From an uncultured Lachnospiraceae bacterium (GTDB lineage Bacteria > Bacillota > Clostridia > Lachnospirales > Lachnospiraceae), in NCBI GenBank assembly GCA_947594335.1, contig CANQEC010000121.1, positions 1 through 7,157 on the forward strand: 7,157 nucleotides of DNA, written 5' to 3'. The position numbers were made by a program, and so were the translations under genes. Of this stretch, positions 1 to 4,779 are shown piece by piece; positions within the stretch are counted from its first letter, which is position 1, and every line of letters begins with the position of its first letter. The notes beneath the pieces were generated by a model. It saw only the letters and a list, made by a program, of their open reading frames with translations. It did no database searches and was not told the DNA's origin.

Positions 1-438
1 CAGCTTCCAGATCAGCCAGGTTTCCACCGTGCCGAAAAGCAGCCTGCCCTGACGCGCCTTCTCCATAGCACCCTCGACGTGCTCGAGAATCCAGCGGATT
101 TTTGTCGCGGAAAAATAGGCATCGATCACAAGCCCCGTCTTTTTCCGGAATTTCTCAGTCAATCCTTTCTCCTTCAGCGCATCGCAGTATTCTGAGGTTC
201 TGCGGCACTGCCAGACGATCGCATGATACACCGATGCGCCGATCCTGGACATCGCTTCCACGGCTACTCCAAGCTGGGCAGACCAGATTTCATCCGCATC
301 ATGCTCCACCCAGCCCGGCTTTGGAAAATACTGCGTAAATTCTTTCTGCGCAACGCTGCATACATGTCCTTCTCTGTCAAACAGAATACAGCGGCTGCTC
401 GTTGTTCCCGCATCAAGCGCCATAATATATTTCGCCAT
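1..438 (-). CDS. glpK: glycerol kinase GlpK, N-terminal part, with an internal in-frame deletion (cut by window edge)
   Basis: Glycerol kinase phosphorylates glycerol to sn-glycerol 3-phosphate in the cytoplasm. The 146 visible codons begin MAKYIMALDAGTTSSR, the N-terminal phosphate-binding loop of FGGY kinases, then show FPKPGWVEHD, AIVWQCRR, the Tyr-containing DAYFSATK, and GTVETWLIWKL at the window edge. Start: ATG at 438 with GGAGG at 446-450, seven bases away; an in-frame TGA lies two codons upstream, so no longer start is possible. Odd: IGAS (about residues 81-84) joins VYHAIVW directly. In E. coli GlpK about 26 residues lie between, including ITNQRETT, whose Arg and Glu bind glycerol. 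The frame is open on both sides, so this is a clean in-frame deletion of about 78 bp and the protein is probably inactive, unless the gap is an assembly error. Family assignment is certain; function of this copy is doubtful. Confidence 0.93.
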   Translation of the reverse strand, partial: MAKYIMALDAGTTSSRCILFDREGHVCSVAQKEFTQYFPKPGWVEHDADEIWSAQLGVAVEAMSRIGASVYHAIVWQCRRTSEYCDALKEKGLTEKFRKKTGLVIDAYFSATKIRWILEHVEGAMEKARQGRLLFGTVETWLIWKL

Positions 439-525
439 TTTTCATCCTCCGCTTTGTATATTTTGTCATATCCGTATACTGACACCCGCAGCATTCCGGG
501 GCAAAACATCTTTCGCCTCCGGTAT

Positions 526-575
526 TGATAATATTTTACTATAATATTTTAAAATATACAAGATTTATATTATCA
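526..575. repeat. concentric dyad symmetry between the minus-strand subtilase and glpK
   Basis: A perfect 14-bp palindrome, ATATTTTAAAATAT (544-557), sits at the centre of a wider inverted repeat with 9-bp arms, TGATAATAT (526-534) and ATATTATCA (567-575); both share the centre 550.5. The outer arm abuts the stop codon of the subtilase gene at 576-578. It could be an operator overlapping the candidate glpK promoter or a weak AT-only hairpin at the end of the subtilase transcript. No T-tract follows it. Confidence 0.45.
533..561 (-). promoter_or_regulatory. possible vegetative promoter of glpK
   Basis: Read on the minus strand, TTGTAT (561-556) and TAAAAT (538-533) are separated by exactly 17 bases, with a second -10-like TATAGT at 543-538. 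The -35 matches the consensus only in its first three bases. Initiation near 526 would leave a leader of about 88 nt before glpK. The region is very AT-rich, so chance matches are likely. Confidence 0.35.
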
Positions 576-1469
576 TTATTGTATATTGAGCAGCTTTCGC
601 AGATTCGGAATTCCCCATCCCTGGCGGTTAAAAGGAAGACCGGCATCCTCGGCCGCATACTTCAGGCGCATTTTCACCTCAAGATTGGTAAGGTCCGGTT
701 CCCTGGAAAGCAGCAAAGCCGCACAACCGGAAATCGCGGGCGCGGCCATTGAAGTTCCGCTCTTAATCTGATAATACCTTCCGCTCTGCCAGTTGGCGCT
801 GCAGGATACGATGCCTGTTCCGGGGGCAGCAAATTCGGGTTTGCAGATGCATTCCCTGGTCGGTCCCCTTCCTGAATAGCTGGCATTTCCGTACGGAGGA
901 CGAACCCGGAATTCATCGGAGGCTCCGACCGTGATCACTTTGCGGCTGTTCCCGGGAATCGTCACCGTCATTGGCTCCGGCCCCATATTCCCTGCCGCCA
1001 CAACCACAACGATCCCCGCGTCCCACGCGCGCTCGACCGCATCCAGCAGCAGCCTGGCCTCACTGTCTTCCCTGGTCGCTCCCGCCGAGATGTTCATGAT
1101 CCGGATCTGATACTTCTTCCGGTTTTGAATCACCCACTCAATCCCTTCCTGGAGATCTTTCATACGTCCCTGTCCAAAACGGTCAAGCACTTTCAGATGA
1201 ATCAGACGGCATTCCGGCGCTATCCCTCTGTACCGCCCCCTGGAAGCGCTCCCGTTTCCTCCCAGAATGCCCGATACGTGGGTTCCATGGGACGCGTCGT
1301 CATAAATCCGTGAGGACCGTCCCGTGAAATCACGAAAACAGACAATTCTGTCCCCAAAATCCGGATGTCCGCAGATACCTGTGTCAAGCACCGCCGCCGT
1401 AACTCCTCTTCCCGTAATTCCCGCTCTGTGCGCGTCATCTGCCTTCAGTCTTGCTCTTACTCTCTCCAT
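576..1469 (-). CDS. minimal leaderless subtilisin-family (S8) serine protease
   Basis: A 297-residue subtilase reduced almost to its catalytic domain. The triad is complete: Asp29 in VLDTGI, His61 in SHGTHVSG, Ser240 in GTSMAAP, with oxyanion Asn161 in AAGNMGP. The catalytic Asp lies only 29 residues from the start and there is no signal peptide, propeptide or membrane segment. It therefore resembles intracellular subtilisins and should act in the cytoplasm, perhaps in protein turnover; substrate unknown. Start: ATG at 1469, with GGGAGGG at 1477-1483 seven bases upstream. The frame stays open to an ATG at 1547, but those 26 extra residues lack a ribosome binding site and family-like sequence. 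It ends 137 bp before glpK and is divergent from the larger subtilase at 1783. No convincing own promoter was identified; a -10-like TATACT (1602-1597) lies just upstream of the terminator hairpin. Confidence 0.93.
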   Translation of the reverse strand: MERVRARLKADDAHRAGITGRGVTAAVLDTGICGHPDFGDRIVCFRDFTGRSSRIYDDASHGTHVSGILGGNGSASRGRYRGIAPECRLIHLKVLDRFGQGRMKDLQEGIEWVIQNRKKYQIRIMNISAGATREDSEARLLLDAVERAWDAGIVVVVAAGNMGPEPMTVTIPGNSRKVITVGASDEFRVRPPYGNASYSGRGPTRECICKPEFAAPGTGIVSCSANWQSGRYYQIKSGTSMAAPAISGCAALLLSREPDLTNLEVKMRLKYAAEDAGLPFNRQGWGIPNLRKLLNIQ

Positions 1470-1564
1470 ATATGGTCCCTCCCTGCTCTTGCGGATGAGG
1501 CAAAACGCGCCGCATACCTGCCGGGAGCCTGTTACCTCACAAAACACTGTTTCCCAATGGGATG

Positions 1565-1588
1565 AAAAAAACGGAGATCCGTTTTTTT
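1565..1588 (-). terminator. intrinsic terminator hairpin, symmetric
   Basis: A perfect inverted repeat with 11-bp arms: seven A, then CGGA, a 2-base centre (effectively an AGAT tetraloop), then TCCG and seven T. The core is ACGGA/TCCGT with A- and T-tracts, so it can work in both directions. It lies in the divergent gap between two subtilase genes, at the 3' end of neither. It sits 19 bases past the stop of the small ORF at 1608-1751, which is the simplest explanation; otherwise it is a leader attenuator or an insulator. Confidence 0.75.
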
Positions 1589-1607
1589 CCTGTACCAGTA
1601 TATTGCG

Positions 1608-1751
1608 TCATCTGCATGTCTGATGCACAAAGCATGGAATTTTCCGATCCATATCCCCCGCTGTTTTGACCTTCAAAACCCGCCCGCAGATCCTGCGCGC
1701 AAGAGTCATTTCCGCCTGAGATATACGTACTACATTTTCAGACGCTTCCAT
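1608..1751 (-). CDS. possible small protein (47 aa) in the divergent gap
   Basis: An open frame of 47 codons begins with ATG at 1751 (MEASENVVRISQ...) and ends with TGA at 1608-1610, just before the hairpin at 1565-1588. The product would be basic at its centre, with Cys in ARRIC, KIPCF and QTC. In favour: the terminator directly follows it and otherwise has no gene to serve. Against: no ribosome binding site is visible before the ATG, an in-frame stop lies two codons upstream of the ATG, and no family is recognised. The segment could instead be a small RNA, a gene remnant, or plain intergenic sequence. It begins 31 bp from the oppositely oriented subtilase at 1783. Confidence 0.25.
   Translation of the reverse strand: MEASENVVRISQAEMTLARRICGRVLKVKTAGDMDRKIPCFVHQTCR
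1663..1679. promoter_or_regulatory. operator-like inverted repeat
   Basis: GTTTTGA (1663-1669) and TCAAAAC (1673-1679) form a perfect 7-bp inverted repeat around the 3-base spacer CCT. It lies near the middle of the 313-bp divergent gap, so a dimeric regulator could act on both subtilase genes. It falls inside the doubtful 47-codon ORF. No second copy was noticed in the window. Confidence 0.3.
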
Positions 1752-1764
1752 ATGCTGTTATAAA
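1735..1764 (+). promoter_or_regulatory. possible promoter of the Csp-like subtilase
   Basis: TTTTCA (1735-1740) and TATAAA (1759-1764) are 18 bases apart, a fair match to a housekeeping promoter, placed so that transcription would start about ten bases before the start codon at 1783, around the ribosome binding site. That leader would be very short, which argues against it. No sigma-E, sigma-G or sigma-K consensus was found here. Confidence 0.3.
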
Positions 1765-1782
1765 GCTATTCTGGAGAATTTT

Positions 1783-3471
1783 ATGCGCGTAATACCAGCC
1801 GTATCGGAAAATTACTCCGACCTGATCTATCAGTATCCGGAATCTGCCCAGGAACTCCTGAAGCGTCTTGCACGGTACTCCCCGCAGATTGTAGACAACC
1901 GGTATGCTATCCTGCACATACCCGAAAGCGAAAACCTTGCCACTGTCGCCAGCACCGGATACTCCCTGGTTCCCAAACTTTTTACTTATCTTAACACAGC
2001 GAGTCTCGAGCAGTCCGGCATCCTCTCCGCACAGTCGCAGCCCGTTCTTAATTTAAAAGGGAAAAACATTCTGATCGGCTTTCTCGATTCAGGCATTGAC
2101 TACACTCATCCTTCCTTCCGAAATGCCGACGGCACAACACGGATACTGAGCATCTGGGATCAGAACGACCAGACCGGACCGCCTCCCGCAGCGCTGCAGT
2201 ACGGAACAGAATATACAAGGGAACAGATTAACCAGGCGCTCTTTAGTGCGGATCCGCTGCAGATCGTTCCGGTTCGCGATGAAAACGGACATGGGACGGC
2301 TGTAGCCGGCATCGCCTGCGGAACGCCGCAGGAGGAATCCGATTTCTTCGGCGCCGCCCCTGAAAGCGAACTGCTGTTTGTGCGCCTGAAGCCTGCCAAG
2401 CAGTATCTGCGCAGCTATTTTCTGATTCCTTCCGATGCGGACGCGTTTCAGGAAAGCGATCTGATGCTCGGCGTCCGCTATCTCGCCGAGAAAGCGCGGA
2501 GCCTCCAAAAACCTCTTGTCATCTGTATCGCGCTCGGCTCCAATCAGGGCAGCCATTCCGGTCAGACCCCGCTCGAAGAGACATTGTCCGGTATTCAGTC
2601 CATGTCAGGCATTTATGTCGTAACCGCCGCGGGAAATGAAGCCGGCATGGGACATCATTATTACGGGAAACTGAGCGCGCCGGGAGAACGCGCCGAGGCG
2701 GAGCTGCTCGTGGACTCGAAAACGGAGGGATTTACCGTGGAATTCTGGGCAGCGGCCCCCGAAACGTTCAGCATCGGGCTGATCTCCCCCGGCGGGGAGA
2801 TTATCGAACCCATCCAGCCGCGCTCCAAATTCAGCCAGGAGTTCCCGCTTTTGCTGGACAACACGCGGATCACCCTCGATTATGAACTGGTTGAGATCAC
2901 GGCCGGCACGCAGTTTGCAATGCTTCGCTTTGCTTCTCCTGCCCCGGGTCTCTGGCGGATCATCATCGTCAACAGATCCTTTGTCAACGGAGCTTTCCAT
3001 CTGTGGCTTCCGATCACCGGATTCATCCCCCCCGGAATCCGCTTTTTTAATCCTCTGCCGGACACAACGCTTGTCATCCCGTCCTGCGCCCGGGGACCGA
3101 TTACCGTGAGCACCAGCAACGCCTACAACGGAACGCTTTTTATCAATTCGAGCAGGGGATACACAAGCAACGGAATCATTAAACCTGATTTTGCAGCTCC
3201 CGGGGTCAATGTGACCGCTCCCTTGCCAGGCGGAGGTTTTCAGGCTTTCACCGGTTCAAGCGCCGCCTCCGCGCTTACCTCCGGAGCCGTATGCCTGCTC
3301 GCCGAATGGGGACTGCGCAGAGATACGCCAAGAATCTTTACTTCCTCAGAGATAAAAAGCCTCTTTCTGTACGGAACCTCGCGCAGCGCCGTCCTTCACT
3401 ACCCCAATCCGGAATGGGGATACGGTGAACTGAACCTCTTCGGCATATTTGAGGCTATGATCCGGCCATAA
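1783..3471 (+). CDS. Csp-type S8 family serine protease
   Basis: A 562-residue subtilase of the clostridial Csp type, the family that includes the proteases activating the cortex lytic enzyme SleC during spore germination. Residues 1-90 look like the prodomain. The catalytic domain follows: Asp102 in GFLDSGIDYTHPSFR, His170 in ENGHGTAVAG, oxyanion Asn285 in AAGNEAG. A roughly 150-residue insert (about 295-440), the jelly-roll region of Csp proteins, precedes Ser493 in TGSSAAS, where GSS replaces the usual GTS. The C-terminus (LLAEWG, then PEWGYGELNLF) is typical of the family. The triad is intact, so it should be active, unlike the CspC pseudoprotease. No signal peptide. Start: ATG with GGAG at 1773-1776, six bases upstream. 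Many Clostridia carry several such paralogues, so a germination role is a hypothesis; general cytoplasmic proteolysis is equally possible. Confidence 0.9.
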   Translation: MRVIPAVSENYSDLIYQYPESAQELLKRLARYSPQIVDNRYAILHIPESENLATVASTGYSLVPKLFTYLNTASLEQSGILSAQSQPVLNLKGKNILIGFLDSGIDYTHPSFRNADGTTRILSIWDQNDQTGPPPAALQYGTEYTREQINQALFSADPLQIVPVRDENGHGTAVAGIACGTPQEESDFFGAAPESELLFVRLKPAKQYLRSYFLIPSDADAFQESDLMLGVRYLAEKARSLQKPLVICIALGSNQGSHSGQTPLEETLSGIQSMSGIYVVTAAGNEAGMGHHYYGKLSAPGERAEAELLVDSKTEGFTVEFWAAAPETFSIGLISPGGEIIEPIQPRSKFSQEFPLLLDNTRITLDYELVEITAGTQFAMLRFASPAPGLWRIIIVNRSFVNGAFHLWLPITGFIPPGIRFFNPLPDTTLVIPSCARGPITVSTSNAYNGTLFINSSRGYTSNGIIKPDFAAPGVNVTAPLPGGGFQAFTGSSAASALTSGAVCLLAEWGLRRDTPRIFTSSEIKSLFLYGTSRSAVLHYPNPEWGYGELNLFGIFEAMIRP

Positions 3472-3495
3472 AAATCCGAAATTCCATTTGCATTT

Positions 3496-3510
3496 CCGGA
3501 ACACTTCCGG
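3496..3510. promoter_or_regulatory. perfect inverted repeat overlapping the -35 region
   Basis: CCGGAA and TTCCGG arms flank a 3-base CAC centre. The dyad covers the -35 AC of the sigma-K-like promoter at 3501-3527. It could be a regulator site, or a short hairpin at the end of the preceding subtilase transcript, but no T-tract follows. Confidence 0.35.
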
Positions 3511-3527
3511 CTGTGCCGCATAGTATA
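3501..3527 (+). promoter_or_regulatory. sigma-K-like sporulation promoter
   Basis: The -10 CATAGTATA (3519-3527) fits the mother-cell sigma-K consensus CATAnnnTA exactly and is preceded by G. An AC at 3501-3502 lies 16 bases upstream, the expected -35 spacing. It sits 29 bp before the start codon of the Cys/Gly-rich gene, a type of product that would suit the late mother cell. The -35 is only two bases, so the weight rests on the -10 and the context. Confidence 0.5.
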
Positions 3528-3556
3528 CAGTGTAAGAACAATCTGGAGGCTACAAA

Positions 3557-3808
3557 ATGAGCGATTTAGCGGCAACAAACTGTGGATGCGGGTGTGACAA
3601 CAATAACGGCGGCGGATGCGGCACGTTAATCTGGCTGATCCTTCTTCTGTCCTGCTGTGGATGCGGAAACAACGGTACAAACAGTATCGCTAATCTGGGA
3701 GGCGGCGACAGCTGCTGCTGGATCATCATCCTGCTTCTTCTCTGCGGCGGATGCGGCGGAAACGGAATTACAGGCGGAAACAATGGTAATTGCGGATGCG
3801 GATGCTGA
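3557..3808 (+). CDS. small Cys/Gly-rich protein with two hydrophobic segments, candidate spore-layer protein
   Basis: An 83-residue protein with 14 Cys and 22 Gly, beginning MSDLAATNCGCGC and ending NCGCGC. Two short hydrophobic stretches (about 23-31, TLIWLILLL, and 55-62, WIIILLLL) are each bordered by Cys pairs and followed by Gly/Asn/Cys-rich runs, so the protein is an internal duplication. It resembles small Clostridia proteins sometimes annotated as chorion-class high-cysteine proteins, whose function I do not know to be established. Cys richness and a sigma-K-like promoter 29 bp upstream suggest a disulfide-linked spore coat or outer-layer component; this is inference. Start: ATG with GGAGG at 3545-3549, seven bases upstream. 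Monocistronic, followed by a terminator. The octamer GGATGCGG, encoding Gly-Cys-Gly, occurs five times in the gene. Confidence 0.85.
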   Translation: MSDLAATNCGCGCDNNNGGGCGTLIWLILLLSCCGCGNNGTNSIANLGGGDSCCWIIILLLLCGGCGGNGITGGNNGNCGCGC

Positions 3809-3824
3809 TCTGATTTATTTTTCC

Positions 3825-3853
3825 GGCGGGGTTTTAAATCCCGCCCTTTCTTT
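3825..3853 (+). terminator. intrinsic terminator of the Cys/Gly-rich gene
   Basis: GGCGGG (3825-3830) pairs perfectly with CCCGCC (3840-3845) across a 9-base AT-rich loop and is followed by CTTTCTTT. It starts 17 bases after the stop codon. Confidence 0.75.
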
Positions 3854-3871
3854 GCAGAAAGCTGTGAATCG

Positions 3872-3934
3872 GGCAGAGGGCGGTTTTTCCTTCTGCCTGG
3901 GCCTGATCGTGCAGGAGGCGGTTTTTCCTCCTGC
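3872..3934. repeat. two consecutive stem-loops with identical loops
   Basis: Stem-loop one: GGCAGAGGG (3872-3880) pairs with CCTTCTGCC (3889-3897), nine pairs with one G-T. Stem-loop two: GCAGGAGG (3911-3918) pairs perfectly with CCTCCTGC (3927-3934). Both enclose the same 8-base loop CGGTTTTT, and the centres are 38 bases apart. The stems differ while keeping pairing, which suggests the fold matters. They lie in the convergent gap between the Cys/Gly-rich gene and the 73-residue minus-strand gene. They may be extra terminators or part of a structured RNA; no known RNA family was recognised. Confidence 0.55.
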
Positions 3935-3941
3935 TTGTTCG

Positions 3942-3990
3942 CGCGGCCCGGGTGCTGCGTCAGCAGCAATTTTCCCTGCCCGGGCCTGCG
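3942..3990. repeat. long GC-rich inverted repeat in the convergent gap
   Basis: GGCCCGGG (3945-3952) and CCCGGGCC (3979-3986) pair perfectly. With a bulged T at 3987 the stem gains three outer pairs, CGC with GCG. Inside, TGCTG and CAGCA (3953-3957, 3961-3965) form a smaller stem. It is part of the run of hairpins between the two convergent genes. Confidence 0.5.
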
Positions 3991-3991
3991 C

Positions 3992-4027
3992 ATAAGACAG
4001 CCTCCCTCTCTGGGGAGACTGCTTTAT
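3992..4027 (-). terminator. imperfect long hairpin just after the 73-aa gene
   Basis: A long stem with two internal mismatches: outer ATAA/TTAT, then CAG/CTG (3998-4000, 4019-4021), then CTCCC/GGGAG (4002-4006, 4013-4017). On the minus strand it starts five bases after the stop codon at 4033, so it may end that transcript or protect its 3' end. The tail after it on the minus strand is not T-rich, so it is not a classic intrinsic terminator. On the plus strand a run of six T follows at 4037-4042. Confidence 0.45.
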
Positions 4028-4032
4028 ATATC

Positions 4033-4254
4033 TCAGTTTTTTGGGCCTGGCAGCGGTTCCCGCGCGGAGCCGCGTCCGCTCTCCTGATACCGTTTCCTGC
4101 CGCCCTCCTGACAAAATCTGCATTCATCCCACCTGACTGTACAAATATCCGCATCGCCAGTTTTATCTTCCCTGCCTGGTTTCAGACGACGTTCCATACA
4201 TTCGTCATCCACTTCATAAAAAGCGTTCCCGTCAATTACCGTGTGCGTCCTCAT
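4033..4254 (-). CDS. small conserved-looking hypothetical protein (73 aa)
   Basis: Starts at ATG 4254 with an AAGGA-type ribosome binding site at 4262-4266, seven bases away, and reads MRTHTVIDGNAFYEVDDEC. The first half is acidic and well formed. The second half holds Cys residues in DIC and DECRFC and ends in a basic, low-complexity tail. Four Cys in all, so metal binding is conceivable but not shown. The frame stays open upstream to 4362, but that stretch reads MTSSVCFFIHIY... without a ribosome binding site and would cover the whole gap to the divergent gene at 4364. No family is recognised with certainty. Evidence for coding is the ribosome binding site, protein-like N-terminus, and the fit between flanking genes with a hairpin right after the stop. 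A GC-rich hairpin (4053-4073) lies within its last codons. Confidence 0.55.
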   Translation of the reverse strand: MRTHTVIDGNAFYEVDDECMERRLKPGREDKTGDADICTVRWDECRFCQEGGRKRYQESGRGSAREPLPGPKN

Positions 4255-4363
4255 AGGATGATCCTTTCCTGCAATATCTTTCTGTTTTATCATATTCTTT
4301 CGGAATATCTTCGTTCCACATCTCATATAAATATGGATAAAAAAGCACACAGAGGAAGTCATT

Positions 4364-4720
4364 ATGCTGACTGCAATCGATCAGGTTGCCAACCAGAACC
4401 ATCTTCAAATAATAAAAGCCGCTGTCCCTTATTTAAAACCGCAGGAGCAGAAATTTATTGCCGTCTGCGCCAAACTCCTTGAACTGCAGAATATTGTGGC
4501 ATTCTTTTCCGGCAGGGAGGCGAATGTCTCAGCATGCAGCATAGAACAGGAAAATGTCAGCACGACCGATATTCTCAATGACATCAAAAATTACTGCGAT
4601 CCGTCTGAACAGGAAATTCTCGACCACTTTCTTTTGATGCTCTCCACACTGGAACTGTATTTTTCAGGCGCCAGGCTGCCGGAACAGCCGCAGGAGGCAA
4701 AAAACTTTATTCCAGTCTGA
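4364..4720 (+). CDS. small helical protein of unknown function (118 aa), first gene of a pair
   Basis: Not recognised. Predicted mostly alpha-helical, without signal peptide or membrane span. Visible are two similar units, YLKPQEQKFI...LLELQNI (about 23-43) and YCDPSEQEIL...MLSTLELY (about 77-98), each starting a helix at Pro followed by a Glu/Gln pair. This repeat recurs in the next gene and suggests the two products are related or interact. The C-terminus is Pro/Gln-rich. Start: ATG at 4364 with AGGAAG at 4353-4358, five bases upstream. It is divergent from the 73-residue gene (109-bp gap) and 59 bp before the next gene, with no terminator between, so the two are probably co-transcribed. 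No convincing promoter was found; TATAAA at 4326-4331 lacks a matching -35. Confidence 0.85.
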   Translation: MLTAIDQVANQNHLQIIKAAVPYLKPQEQKFIAVCAKLLELQNIVAFFSGREANVSACSIEQENVSTTDILNDIKNYCDPSEQEILDHFLLMLSTLELYFSGARLPEQPQEAKNFIPV

Positions 4721-4779
4721 AAATCCCTGAAATTCCGGAAAAGCAAATTCTATCATTACAGCAAAACAGGAGGAAGCTC

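Noticed and set aside
465..483. Possible catabolite-control or regulator box (GTCA...TGAC) upstream of glpK
   Set aside because: Only the 4-bp outer arms match; the interior is not symmetric and no cre consensus is present.
1470..1547. 26-residue N-terminal extension of the minus-strand subtilase from an ATG at 1547
   Set aside because: No ribosome binding site there, the extension is not family-like, and the ATG at 1469 has an excellent, well-spaced GGGAGGG.
2089..2556. 155-codon open frame antisense to the Csp-like subtilase
   Set aside because: It lies wholly within the catalytic-domain coding sequence, shows no family features, and is explained by the GC-rich codon use of the real gene.
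3550..3993. 147-codon minus-strand frame rich in Pro and His, antisense to the Cys/Gly-rich gene
   Set aside because: Its composition is simply the reverse complement of Gly/Cys codons and hairpin DNA; no start signal.
3952..4482. 176-codon plus-strand frame across the hairpin region and into the 118-aa gene
   Set aside because: It overlaps a better-supported gene out of frame, covers the whole 73-aa gene on the other strand, and has low-complexity sequence without a good ribosome binding site.
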